Assembly (NCBI GenBank): GCA_014871385.1
Contig: CM026421.1
Location: forward strand, 23,054,865 to 23,118,864
Direction: 5' to 3'
DNA from: Ceratodon purpureus
Taxonomy: Eukaryota; Streptophyta; Bryopsida; Pseudoditrichales; Ditrichaceae
Length of the DNA stretch: 64,000 bases
The notes under the pieces are model-generated. The model was not told where the DNA came from. It did not search any database and worked only from the letters and a program-made list of their open reading frames with translations. Positions within the stretch are counted from its first letter, which is position 1, and each line of letters begins with the position of its first letter. The position numbers and the translations under genes are program-made. Of this stretch, positions 36,923 to 48,724 are shown piece by piece.

Positions 36923-38686
36923 ACTCAATGCCTCCAGAACTAATGGCAAAATTATGAGGTCTGCTATGTGGTGGCACCGTCTGGCTCAAACTTGCAGTTT
37001 TTAGTCATTGATTTTTACTTCAACTTCTGTGAAAAGGTAGGTCTTGGGCCAGTTAATTTGTCGTATGTTTGGTAAGGCTATGCACTTTCTGGATTACTTC
37101 GTCTTTGTCGTGAAAAGATTGAAGAACATTGCAAAGGAAATAGAGTCGGCAGCTTGCCCCCAACTCTCGCATGAGCTGTGCTTCTCACCCTCTGGTCCCT
37201 CTCTCTCCCAACCGCTACTCTTGCATCACATGAACAACTAAGCTTCTCTTATGATTGATCGTTTTTGCGCTCCATTTGGACGACCATAGCGCCAATGATG
37301 CTCCATTAGGGTTTCATGGCTTGGAGACCGCGAATGGTAATCACAATGTTAGATTTGGATTGGATGTAGTAAAGAAGTGGCACTCCAATAGGGATCTTGG
37401 GTTTTTTTGCTCCTTTAAGAGAACATATTCTTTTGCAATGGTGTCCAGATTAAGGTAAATGGTTGATTTTTCTCTCTCAAAAAAAATGAGATTTTTATAG
37501 TAATTGTGTTTATTGTTGCTCTTGGGAGTTTTGTAGTGGAGGTTCTTTTTATTTTTAAGCATATGTGCAGCAATTAGGTGGTGGTGTTTGTTTGGAGATT
37601 CTTTTTAGAGAACTGGACGCAGTTTTGCGGACATGGTTATTTTGGATGATAGAGGCGGAGGCTGAATCATCGACCACCTTCGGTATGAATTGCTTCACGA
37701 TTCTCAGCTAAGATTCTTCTTGACGACTGAAGGCATGTATTTAGGTTGTGCTACATCTCGATGTCTTAGAATTTTTATCAAACCCTATTGTAGAACAAGA
37801 TCAACACATGGCAAGTTTTATGGAAGCACTCCGCAAATAATCAGATGAAAAAATATGTCATACAAAGGATTTGACCCCTCAAAGCCGTGCATACACTCTT
37901 AGAAGTAGAGAGCAGATAACAAGGCATGTCGTAAAAATGCCAAACCTTTTGCAAGCAAGGAGAGACAAACTGTTGAAGTTCCACTTGGCGTAACACTAAC
38001 GTAAATAAAGAAACACAGTAATTCTAAAAGTAAAGAAGGTGAATCGAGAATCTTGTTTACTTGTGACAAAATAAGTGACTTTGGGAGGCTGGTCCCAATA
38101 GCTAAGGGCCCTGTTTTGCGGCCAATCTCTAGGTGCCGAGTTTCTACTAATGAATTCCAAGACTCAGCAGGATTGACAAGTATGTAAACCATCAAGATGA
38201 TAAATGGGGCACCACCTTAGATACACTCTAGTACTAGACTTTGAGGGCACCTTCAGCAAAAAATAATTCCAAATATAAATGTCACATTTAAAAAAAGAAT
38301 TATGTTGCCTATTTGCCGGAAAACCATGAAATAAATTAGATGAATGATGAAATATCTTGAAATCATATACTTGAAAACCAACTTGATTAAAAATGTTCAA
38401 AGTGGTCACATGTGGTGACGTGGTCCACTAAAATAACAAACATCTAATGAAACTTCATTGATTATGGATGGAATTTGAACTTAAAATTATTTTATTTACT
38501 GAAAAGTCGAAATTCAAAAAATTACTTCTTTTTACCTCCTCTCTTCTCTAATTGAAAAAATTGAAAAGATGAATCAGATCATTTGACATGTTGAGTCAAT
38601 GATAATTCAACTATGCACATAATTATTTTGAGATTTTTATTGCAAGTTACTGGATGCTCTCCCAGTATATCAGGAATACATTACAA
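36923..38686. other. Intergenic, nothing recognised
   Basis: No supportable gene; frames are short and without motifs. The DNA here is the insertion neighbourhood of the LINE. Confidence 0.5.
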
Positions 38687-38702
38687 AACACTTGTGCCAG
38701 AG
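38687..38702. repeat. Left target-site duplication of the LINE (16 bp)
   Basis: AACACTTGTGCCAGAG here is repeated exactly directly behind the poly(A) tract at 46073-46088. Because the first two bases are A, the true length is 14-16 bp. Confidence 0.95.
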
Positions 38703-39131
38703 GGTTCTTCTTCAAGGGAGGTCGCAATGAGGCTCCGAGAGCGCCCTGCGGCATGGCGGGGATCGATCGTGGCGTGCTAACATGCGCGCATTGCTGACCT
38801 AAGAGTAAAGCGGTGTTGATCAATGCGTGGTCTAGACAGGTTTTTCTCCTACCAACACTCCACAAGCTTTACGCAAGGATTGCTGCCGGAAACCGTCGAC
38901 CACCGTGGAGAACATTAGGGTTTGCCTACCGTTATACTCTGTTCCTGTTCCGATCTGGGTTTTGTGTAGTTCGTTGTGGTGGTTTGTGACTTCTGTTTGA
39001 ATCTATTGACTCGTTAAGTCTTAAGGTGCACTGATGCAGTGCTGTAGCACAGTGGCCTGGGATCGTTGTGTTCGACAGAGAATTCGGTGGAATCGTGTGA
39101 GACCGTGGAACCCTACCCCTAAGGTAGTAAG

Positions 39132-41286
39132 ATGGAGGGATCCGCTACCTCCAGTTATGCAGCGACACTACGTACTCACCTCGCCCACGCCCCCATCCAG
39201 CCCTCCACAAGTGAAGAGCAGGCGGTGGCGGCGAAATTACGCAGACATGATCGGGTGGAACCAGAACTTGTCCATGCGCTTGGGCAGTTCGCATCAATTC
39301 ACCCCACGAAGGCGTCTCCAGGCGATTCTCTCCCGGTCGGAGTGGAGAGAAGTAGTGCCGGTTTCCTGATTCAGACAGAATCATGCAAGGTAACACTCTG
39401 CAAGGAGAAGGTGCAAAAGGAGATGGACTTCCTGCAGAAGAAAGTAATCATTGCCTACTTTGTGGGCGGCCTCGTTCCTCCTCCGGCACTGCGAGAATGG
39501 ATTCAGTCAATTGCTAAGGAGGTACAGGGGGAGTGTCACACAGGCCGGGATCTTGGACATGGCTTCTTCCAAATTACCACCACAGAGGAGACCACAACCC
39601 AGAAGCTCCTTATGCTTACGCCCCACTTGTCAAAGTGGGGTACTTGCATAATGCAACCCTGGGTTCCGAGTTTCAACGCAAGCAAACCTACCAGAACAAA
39701 GATGCCGATCTGGATTACTCTTAAATCTGTGCCGGATGAGTACATCAGCAGCGCAAGTGAATTAGCACAGAGCCTCGGGGCAGTCCTGGGCCGGCACAGG
39801 GGCAACGCCAACAACTCCGACCAAAGATTCTGTATCGCTGTGCAGACAGGCGAACCCTTTGTTCTGGCGATTGAAGCTACCAATCCAGTCACAGGTACGG
39901 TGACTCAAATTCAAGTTGATTACACCAACTTACCCATTAGGTGCCGATTTTGTCTATCTACTTCCCATCTCATCAAGGATTGTAGCATCTTCAACGGAGA
40001 CAAAAGAGGGCCACCGAAAACCAACCCCCCAGCTCGTGCTGCCGACATAGGCAATGGTACCAGTACACCAGAGGAGGAATCACCCGGCTGGAGAACGCAG
40101 AAGAAGTTAGGTAAACCGAGATTCAAAGCCCTCCTTACGAAGGAGGCAACTAGGATGAGTCGAGAGCAGGTGGCTCCACCTCCAGGTGGTGACCAAGGCA
40201 AGCCTACGACAGAGGTGGGGGAAGCGACAGTAGCCATGCCGCCACCACCAACCCATGTCACGACCCCGGTTAGGGAGGAAACACAAGCCGCAGCCCCACC
40301 AGGGGGCTCCCACTTACGCAAAGGTGCTGTAGGTCGGCCGACCGCCTCCCTGGACTAGCAAAGATGGCTGCAACGGGAGAAAGAACGAGGCTATGAATCC
40401 TCACCAAATCCTCAAGAATTCGCAGACGAAGGTGAGCTACAGAAGGCCATAGGTGACTGGAGGAAGAGACAACATGCAAACGTAGCCCGGCCTCTGCAAT
40501 CCCCATCAGCGACAATCGGTAGTCTACAAGTACAAGAACTCCGTCGGAACCAAGCTCAGCCCCTCGAACAGTCAGCGAGAGGTATGGCTAACGGATCTCT
40601 AAACACCACAACAGGTCAGGCAAGCACCTACCCGTCCCAGAGCGCCTCCCATGTTAACCACGCGGCCGCAACCATAGCCGGCTTTGGTTCGACCCCCCCC
40701 CCCCCCCCCGGATCACACCCAAGGGTATGATGGAACGGTCACCCCCAGGGAAACTTTCCAACGTCAGGACGATGACACCGAAATGTCGGAATACACAGGA
40801 ACAGAGGAATGTGGCCAACAGGGCATCGGACGAGAGACCCAATCCGGTCAGGTAGACTCCTTTGCATGCACCCGCAACGGCCTGGAAGCAAGCTATGAAA
40901 GGAGAGGTGATCCCCGGCAGGAATCCTCATCCAGTGAGTCTGGACACCGAACGGAGGGCCTTAGTTTTGGTACCCCTGGCGTCACCCCGTACGAGGGGGG
41001 AGAACAGCTTCCGCCCCCGCCGGCCTACAGCAGTCTTGAAGACCAGATACCGGCACATCTGCTACCAGCCATGAAGGAGTGGCTACGTGAACAAGGAGTT
41101 CAAGCCAACTTCCCCCCGTCCCCGAACCAGCCAAGGCTATCGCATCAAACCATCGCCCGCCTGAATGCAAACCCCGGGCAGCATTCACCAGGCAAGACAA
41201 AGATCAGCCGCAAGCCATCTCGAAATGCCCGAAGCAGTCCCTATCCCAGGCCCGTAGTGGCAAACCTCGCAAATACATTTGTATGA
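39132..41286 (+). pseudogene. LINE ORF1: gag-like nucleic-acid binding protein, broken
   Basis: The frame starts with MEGSATSSYAATLRTHL. It contains the plant LINE gag-like region of the DUF4283 kind (about residues 95-255; WVPSFNASKPTRTKMPIWI inside) and one CCHC zinc knuckle, CRFCLSTSHLIKDC, near 275-290. A TAG at 40356-40358 interrupts it, but the same frame stays open beyond this until a run of 17 C (40693-40709). After the C run the continuation is one frame off and runs to TGA at 41284-41286. ORF1 of such LINEs packages the element RNA. The last stop overlaps the ORF2 start codon. Confidence 0.85.
40693..40709 (+). repeat. Run of 17 C in LINE ORF1
   Basis: An uninterrupted C tract coding for Pro in either frame. 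The frame before it and the frame after it differ by one base, so a length change in the tract is the likely cause of the ORF1 shift. Confidence 0.9.
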
Positions 41287-44200
41287 AGGTGACAATCACA
41301 AGTCAAAACGTCCAAGGAATGAATGATGGGACGACGGTAGACATCATTCGCAACTACTACAGACAGTTGTTAGGAGAAGTAGACATCATTTGCGTCCAGG
41401 AACATAAACTCCGCGGGACAAAACTTCAAGCAATTCAGAATTTAATGTGGCATGGAGCCAAATTTTTTGGCATTGAGGCACAAGTGGCATACAATAACGA
41501 TGCCAACACAGATGGAGCAGGGAGTGGCGGCTTAGGGACATGGGTGTCTCCGAAGCTGGCTCATTTGATCCACTCCTCCGGACAGACCCAATCAGGATCT
41601 GCTCAATGGATCCGGCTCAAAGGTGTACCGGGCCAAGACGTTGCGCTGCTCAATGTCTACACCCCCCATACACCCCATGACAGATGCTCCCTGTGGCTCG
41701 AACTCATAGATATTCTACCCCGTGACTGCCGTTGGCTAATGTCAGGAGACTGGAACTTCGTTGAGAACAACAGGGATAAGTCCAACAACAGAGCGTCGGC
41801 CACAACCGAGGTTGAAAAGCGCATCTTCAGTGAACTGAAACTTTGTTTCAGGTCAAAGATACCTTTCCCCTCGGTAGCCGGCTACGCTTCACGTGGGATA
41901 GTAAACGAACTGACGGCTCCCGCCTCCTCGCGAGGCTCGATCGTTTCTATTCTTTCATATCCCCAGGTGTCACGACGAAGCCAGCCGACTACAAAATCCT
42001 TGGCGACAGTACCCACTCAGACCATCTCCCGGTTTGGAGAACAGTCTGGTTGGCACCGGAAACTACCCGAAAGTCGGCATATGTAATGAATGCCGCCTTC
42101 CTTAAAGAAGAGGATGTTCAAGCTAGACTTCGAAGCCTGTGGACATCACACACGCATCTCCCGTTTTACGGGAAAATTAGGCGCTGTGTTAAATACTACA
42201 AAGAGTATTGCATTAAGAGGGCAAAAGACAGCCGAGCAGAGGAGCTCAATTGGCGTGAACGACTGGCAAGGGCGGTGGAGGTGCTCCACACCTCGCCTAC
42301 GGATCCTGGTGCCCAAACAGCCATGGCCCAAGCCGCCGATTACCTGGGAGAGGTGGAAAAACGGAAGGTTGAAGGTCTCCCGCTCCGTAGCCGAATCAGC
42401 TGGAAGCGAAATGGAGACCAGGGGTCGCGTGAATTTTTCCAAGCTCATCGGCAAAGATCATGTGCTGCTCAGATCACGATACTGGAGGATGCGGGGGGCA
42501 CGACCTTCACTGACCAACCTGAGCTTGAGCGAATTTGCCAAGCTTACTACCAAAAGCTCTATTCGGCCAGAGCAGAGACGGAGGAGTCCAGGGCAGCCAA
42601 AGCAGCGGCCCTCGAATGCATTCCAGACAAGCTCTCGGCCGATATGAAGAAACGCTTGCAAGACCCCCTTACTCTGAGCGAGCTCACAGCTGCAGTCAAG
42701 GATATGAAAAACGGTAAAGCCCCGGGGCCAGATGGAATTGCCCTGGAATTTTACAGCTCGTTGTGGGACATTATAGGGCCAGATTTCCTTCGAATGATTT
42801 AGGAAAGTATCCATCAAGGCCGGCTCCCCCCGGGAGTCACGCATGGGATGATAGTGCTGTTACACAAAGGCGGTTTGAGACAGGCACTTACAAACTGGCG
42901 CCCAATCACGTTGCTCAACATGGGATATAAAATATATGCCAAGGCGTTACAGCTGCGTTTACAACCGGCCCTCATGGAAATTATTAGCCATGACCAGTTC
43001 GCATTTCTGCCCATGAGATTTATTTTAGATAATCTGTTTCTTACTCAAGAAACTATCTCGTGGGCTGAGAAGTCCAACCAAGATCTCCTCTTTCTGAAAT
43101 TGGACTTCTCCAAGGCATACGACATGGTCGAATGGGGGAGTCTGTTTCGCATTATGGAGCGCATGGGATTCCCTATCACCTTCATTCATATGGTCAGACT
43201 TCTCTTTTAAGATGCCGCAGCCTCAGTCAAAGTCAATGGTGTTGCTTCACCCCAGTTCTCGATCCAAAGGGGGGTTAGGCAAGGGTGCCCTCTGGCACCC
43301 TACCTATTTCTAATCGTCTCCGAAGTCCTAAATCTGATGGTGATGAAAGAGGCTAGCCTTGGTCGCATACAAGGTATCCAACTCCCAGTGCAGAATCGAC
43401 AGCAAATCCTCGCACAGTATGCGGATGACACTTCATTCACATTACTCGGCATAGAAGACAAGGTGAAGAACCTGATTTCCACCCTTAATACCTTCTGCCT
43501 TGCCACAGGATTAATTCTAAACTGGACCAAATCAAATGGGTATTGGAAGAGTAATCGGTTACCTGGGAGACCCGCGTGGACAGACGATTTGGGCATCACC
43601 TGGGCTGATAATGCCGGCGTGAGTAAGCTGCTGGGGGCTCCTTTCGGCCTGTCACTATCTACCTCCGACGTCAACACTTTCCTGCACGACAAGCTTACGA
43701 AGAAACTGTCACATTGGAGCACGACCAAGATCAACAGAACCTGGAGGGGAGTGATTGCAAATAGCATTCTACTTTCCTCACTATTCTTCTTTTTCTCGGT
43801 CTGGGGTGGCACGAAGAAGGGAGTCGCAAAACTGAAGACATCCATTCTAAACTACCTCGCAGCGGGTAAGCTGGAACGATCTCGGGCGCGTGTGGGGTGG
43901 TTACAGTGCTGTCAGAGTAAATTGGAGGGAGGAATCAACCTGATTAACCCTGATGATGCAGTAGCCGCCGTGATGGTGAAGTGGATTGTCAAGGCACTTG
44001 AGCCGGAGCAATCCAATCTTCACCTCATGCTTCGGGACAAGCTCACTCAGTACCAGCCTTATGGTGGTGGACGATAGGAGCCAAGTCTGGACTACTGCTT
44101 CGTCCCACGACACCAAGCTCGAACCGGTTCAATTGTATGGAACCGGGTGGTACCATCTTGGAAAAGTGTCCTTCATGCACTTAGCCCAGTCCCCCTTAAG

Positions 44201-45946
44201 TCTTGGGATGATCTCATGTGCATGAGCTGGTGGTGGAATCCACTTCTCCCACACATAGGACCAGGTTTTTCCAAGAATCGCGCGGCTAAACTGCATCAAG
44301 CCGGCCTGAGGAGGTACCGTGATGTATGGATGCGTGGACGTTTCATGTCCTTTGCCGAAGTAGCTGAAAAGTTTGGTTTATTGCCTGAGGAGGCCGGAGC
44401 ATGGGAGGCATGCCTGGTAGCCGTTAGACACGCTTGGAGACCCCTGATCCGGGACCAACGAGCGCCCATTGTCAATGAATGGATCGGCATCTTTGCAGAT
44501 GACCAGGTCTCCCTCCCAATGCTCATCTGCCATACCGGAGAAGAATACAGCCCCCGCCCAGGCCCGGGCATGCACAGCATTTCGATTATGGTGGAAGCGT
44601 ATCAGGTATCTGCCCAATCAGCCAACCTGACTCCAATCCCATTTGAGACACGCCCAAGGGGGGCAGTTTACGATGCTATGGGTAACAACGCGGTCAATGA
44701 ATTGATCGGATGCGTCCGCCGGGTAAGGGTGGTCGAAGTAAAGAGGGGACCCAAAAAGACAGCCATTCTCCTGTACTATGGCCGCACGCAGCAACTGGAC
44801 TGGGACCCGGACCGATACGCCTGGCCCAACCAAGTCCCCCTCATGAGCTATACTGCTAACATGGGCCGAAAGTTGCTGCTGAAGACTCACCATGTCCCAC
44901 CAGTCATTGAGAACAAGTGGAGTGGTGTATTGCCAATCACATACAAGCTTCGTTGGTTGAACGTGTGGGACAAAGATCGGGTGAAGAAGGAAGCGGGCCT
45001 CATATGGGCCATCTGGCATAAGGGAGTGGAGGTCAATGTCTGGCGTGGAAAATGCCTCAACAATGCGGACCAATGCTGCCCCGTCTGCATCAGGGGGGTG
45101 AGGGAAGCTGTTCTACACAGGTTTTGGGAATGCCCCTCGGCGGTGAAAGCTTGGACCTGGGGCATGCACATTCTGGAGACGCTCGCTCCCCGAGGACATG
45201 GAGAGCCACCCCTGGAGCTCATTACTGACGCAGCGGTGGTAGTTGACACCCAACCGGCTCAGGTGGTGGCTGGCCTCGGCCGCAGGGAGGTAAGCCCGGA
45301 GGCCAGGCTCGAGGCAGGCCTCGAGGCAAGCCTCGAGGCAAACCTCGGGGCAAGCCCCGGGGTGCACCTCGCCGCTAGCCTCGCGGCACACCTCGACCCT
45401 GGTAACCACCCGGTCAATACCTCGGCAATCAGCCAAGTAACGAGGGCCCCTGCACCGCATCAGTTTGCAGTCAGAGACCTGAATCTCCCCATGCTACCAC
45501 AAGCTCCAAATGTGGACCCGGGCCCTCATGCTGCCTCCACCTCGCAACTTACCCGGTTGAGCCTCACGTGGAAGCATGGTATTTTTGCCCACCGTATGCC
45601 TAGGCGCTTCCGTAAGATTGGTAAGATTTGGCTGTTACTTAGAGGGGCGATTATGTGGCTGCTCTGGAGGGAACGTAACGATGCGGCATTCAATGGTGTT
45701 CAGTGGCACATTGAGAAAATGTGTTGTAAGATCTGGCTTGAATTAATCGATTATGGGCGTCTGGCCTGGGATAAGCTCCAAGCTGCCAAGAAGAACCCGA
45801 AGAACACTCCCGAGAAGATTGTGAAGAAGCTGGAGGACTTCCGGTCACTCTGGTGTCGAAGAGATATGTTCGCCAAGTGGGATGGCATCGGCCCCAGTTG
45901 GAACCTGTGCGGTCCTAGCTTTAGGTCCATTAGGTTGTCCCAGTAG
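41283..45946 (+). pseudogene. LINE ORF2: endonuclease and reverse transcriptase, broken
   Basis: ORF2 begins at ATG 41283 inside ATGA, overlapping the ORF1 stop. The apurinic-type endonuclease comes first (TSQNVQGMN, CVQEHKL, MSGDWNFVE, then THSDHLPVW). A frameshift lies near 41850. The reverse transcriptase follows, with NGKAPGPDGI, LDFSKAYDMVEW, RQGCPLAPYLF and the catalytic YADD (near 43418). In-frame stops are at 42800 (TAG), 43208 (TAA) and 44075 (TAG), all in one frame that is otherwise open from 41843 to 45946. Near 45076-45150 a zf-RVT-like Cys/His cluster (CPVC, then HRFWECP) appears, and the end contains RKIGKIWLLLRGAIMWLLW. No RNase H domain was seen. Confidence 0.9.
45290..45400 (+). 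repeat. Degenerate 12 bp tandem repeat inside LINE ORF2
   Basis: A CTCGAGGCAAGC-like unit recurs about eight times and encodes a repeating LEAS/LEAG/LAAS pattern. It lies between the zinc-binding cluster and the conserved C-terminal block, and keeps the frame because the unit is a multiple of three. Confidence 0.75.
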
Positions 45947-46072
45947 GTGTCTGTCTTTGCTTTGTTTTTGCCGTTTCTGGTCTCGCCGGCCCTGGCGGGG
46001 CTGGTGTGTATTTGTACTCTTTGCCCTTGCAGTAAAGGTCCTCCTTTGCTTGTGTCAAAAAAAAAAAAAAAA

Positions 46073-46088
46073 AACACTTGTGCCAGAG
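46073..46088. repeat. Right target-site duplication of the LINE
   Basis: Exact copy of the 16 bp at 38687-38702, directly after the A tract. Confidence 0.95.
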
Positions 46089-46280
46089 ACTAATGTTGTC
46101 TGAAGCATTGGCTCATCAATAATGCATAAATCCATGTTCTTCTTTGCCCACTGGCGGCCTGGCCCTATGAAGTATGAATTATAGTGCATAATTACAACAT
46201 GAAGCACTTAACAATTTTAAATCCTACTGTGAATGTGCATGTACATGTGTCATTATAGGACATTGCTCCAATAAAAACAT

Positions 46281-46292
46281 TCATGTGTCATA
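46281..46292. repeat. SINE target-site duplication, 3' side of the element
   Basis: TCATGTGTCATA, identical to 46636-46647. Confidence 0.9.
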
Positions 46293-46635
46293 AGAAGAAG
46301 AAGAACTTCGGCTCCGAAGGGGCCGACGTGAATATAGTGTTTGTTCGTTCTATCCACTAATCGGATGGCCACTGGACAAAGGATAATGAATCTAGAACTA
46401 CTCCCCCCTTTCGAAGGTAAACACTTTTCTACACTAAGTGCCTTAAAGACAACTGACATGTCATCTCCCCCAAGGTCTTTTTGGGAACCCATGCAACGAG
46501 GTCTCAAGACCCCCCACCATAGTTGGGTAGACTATGGTGGTAGACACCACGTCGGGCACACGGATTCGAACTCACGACCACCTCACTGGTGTGTCATGAC
46601 TCAAACCGCTACACCATGGCCGTAGTGCCTCAAAA
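46293..46635 (-). mobile_element. tRNA-derived SINE, 343 bp, with TTC-repeat tail
   Basis: On the minus strand the element starts with a tRNA-like head: an A box TGGTGTAGCGGTTTGAG (46616-46600) and a B box GAGTTCGAATCCG (46573-46561), 26 nt apart, as in a tRNA. An unrelated body follows, and the element ends in a short (TTC)n tail. A perfect 12 bp target duplication, TATGACACATGA on the minus strand, flanks it. SINEs are copied by LINE machinery; the tail here is (TTC)n while the nearby LINE has poly(A), so the LINE next door need not be its partner. Confidence 0.85.
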
Positions 46636-46647
46636 TCATGTGTCATA
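46636..46647. repeat. SINE target-site duplication, 5' side of the element
   Basis: TCATGTGTCATA, the exact partner of 46281-46292. Confidence 0.9.
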
Positions 46648-46704
46648 CAGTTACGTCAGAGTACACCGTAGTATGGAGTTTTTCTGGATTGGAAACTACT
46701 ATAT

Positions 46705-47636
46705 TTAACCCTTAAAGTTCCTTGACTAGGTCTCACCAAAAAACACTCCAAAACTGTCATTTCCAATGTAAAAACCATGAATGACTAAACCATCATTGTT
46801 TTCTATTTCTAACCGTAAGATCTTCAACTAGATTACTATAATAGACAGCTCAATAAATTTCAATATAATCAACCGTAGAGATTAGAAGAATATAGCAGCT
46901 GAAATTCAAAAACAAACTTTTTTGACAAGATTTTTTATTAGGTTGACACACTCTAACTTTTTTCTTTCTTAGGTTTTTTGCAATATGGATTTTGAGGGTT
47001 TTGTTGCATGTCAAAGAAGACTAAGTTAGCTAATTGTAGTAAAAACATTACACTCAAAAGTCAAGTGTAGCATGTTGAAAACAATATTTTTATTAAGTTG
47101 AAGACACAAGAATGCTAAATCTTATTTCTTTTCTAGAAATTCCATTATTTAATAAAGTCCCAATCCAAACGGTCAAAGTAAAGATTGATGCCCATCCTTT
47201 CACCGAAAAAAAGAAAAAACCTGATATAATATTTTCTCTAACTTTTATGAAGGAAAGAAGAATTTTTTTAGTACACTGTCCGAAGCGGTGAGAAAACTTT
47301 GATATTTTGTGGAATGAACATTTTGTACTCAAAGTCGTTATTTTTTTTGAAAACCTCAAAGATGGCATCACGAACTATTTATGGAAATATTCCCAAAGAT
47401 AATTGATGTATTTAGCATGGCTGCTTGAAATGCCGATTGAACAGCTTTTTCCACTTTGGATACCATAACTATTTTTATAAATGTCCAATTGAAGAAAATA
47501 TTAGATTCCCTCAAAGTTCTTGTTATGGCCTACATTCACAAAAAATTTAAAAAAATCTCGACTTCAATTGAAGTCACATGTACATGCCTGAATTCTAAAA
47601 AAGTCCATTCTAAGACAATTGCCTTTTAGGGGTTAA
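46705..47636. mobile_element. TTAA-flanked element, copy 1 of a three-copy cluster
   Basis: It starts TTAA-CCCTTAAAGTTCC and ends TTTTAGGGG-TTAA (TTAA at 46705-46708 and 47633-47636), the end pattern of piggyBac. The interior is AT-rich with no transposase frame. The same interior landmarks (ACTGTCATTTCC, GTAGCATGTTGAAAACAAT, GGTCAAAGTAAAGATTGATG, TTTGATATTTTGTGG) recur inverted in the next two elements, so this copy has the opposite orientation. Confidence 0.75.
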
Positions 47637-47692
47637 TTCTCTCGCAACTATGTGACGTAAAAATACAAGAGTCTCACATAAGTTTTCTAAAT

Positions 47693-48570
47693 ATAACCCC
47701 TAAAGAACAATCTTCCACATTTGGGAGTTTTTAGAATTTGGGCATGTACTTGTGACTTCAATTTAAGTCGAGATTTTTGGAAACTTTTTGTGAATGTTTG
47801 CCGTAACAAGGACTTTGAAGGAATCTATTTATATATATTTTTTCATTTAGACATTCCAAAAAAAGTTATCGTACCCAAAGTGAAAATTTATGTTCGGCGG
47901 GTAAATATGGCACCCATGCTAAAAACATCTGTTACCTCTAAGATTTTTCTATAAATACTTCATGTTGTCATCTTTGGGATTTCCCAAAAAAGACTTTTCT
48001 TAGTACAAAATGTTCACTCCACAAAATATCAAAGTTTTCCCATTGTTTCGAGCATTGTATTAAAAAAATCTTCGTTCCTTTACAAATGTTAGAAAATTTG
48101 TTTTTTAGGTTTTTTCTTTTTTTCACTAAAAGGATGGACATCAATATTTACTTTGACCGTTTGGATTGGGACTTAATAACATAACGGATTTTCTAGGATA
48201 AAATTATGAATTAACATGTTTTTGTATTCAACTTAATAAAAATATTGTTTTCAACATGCTACAAGTCTTGTCTTTTATGTGTAATTGTTTTATGCAATTA
48301 GCTAATTTAGTTGTTTTTGTCATGCACCAAAACCGCCAAAATCCATAATGCAAAATAACTAAGGAAAAAAAAAGTTAGGGTGTGTCAACCAGTCAAAAAT
48401 TGTGTCAAAAATTGTATACATGGGCTATCTACTACAATAATCTAATTGAAGATCTTTTGGTTATAATTTGAAAATAATGATTTTTTAAGTCATTCATACT
48501 TTTAACATTGAAAATGGCAGTTTTGAAGCGTTTTTTTGGTGAAACATAGGTAAGGAACTTTAGGGGTTAA
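47693..48570. mobile_element. TTAA-flanked element, copy 2 (inverted relative to copy 1)
   Basis: It starts ATAA-CCCCTAAAG (the outer TTAA is changed by one base) and ends GGAACTTTAGGGG-TTAA. Its interior is the reverse complement of copy 1 with moderate divergence: the CTTTGACCGTTTGGATTGGG and TTGTTTTCAACATGCTACA segments appear here in opposite order and orientation. Copies 1 and 2 therefore form a long inverted repeat with about 60 bp between them. Confidence 0.7.
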
Positions 48571-48724
48571 ATGGCTTTTCTCAAGGTTTAATACAACAAA
48601 TGAAGAAAGATGATATTTTACCCTGGAAACTGTTGAGTATCAAGTGAAAGTTATGATCCTAGAATTTGAAGAGTTCAAAGTAAACTGTTTTTAGATATAT
48701 ATTGGACAATCAATTTCAGATTTT

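Larger units (their letters stand above)
38703..46072 (+). mobile_element. Full-length L1-type LINE, 7.4 kb, disabled by stops and frameshifts
   Basis: The order is: a GC-rich 5' leader (38703-39131), ORF1 (gag-like), ORF2 (endonuclease, reverse transcriptase, C-terminal zinc-binding region), a short 3' leader and a 16-18 A tail. Perfect target duplications flank it. The exact duplications and intact ends argue for a fairly recent insertion. The reading frames are nevertheless broken: one stop and one shift in ORF1, one shift and three stops in ORF2. Confidence 0.95.

Noticed and set aside
40356..44077. Programmed stop-codon readthrough in the LINE
   Set aside because: Four stops of two kinds plus two frame changes are better explained by mutation; no conserved readthrough context was seen.
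47093..47371. A transposase in copy 1 of the TTAA family
   Set aside because: The 92-codon minus frame is AT-driven, has no DDD motif, and is not kept open in copies 2 and 3.
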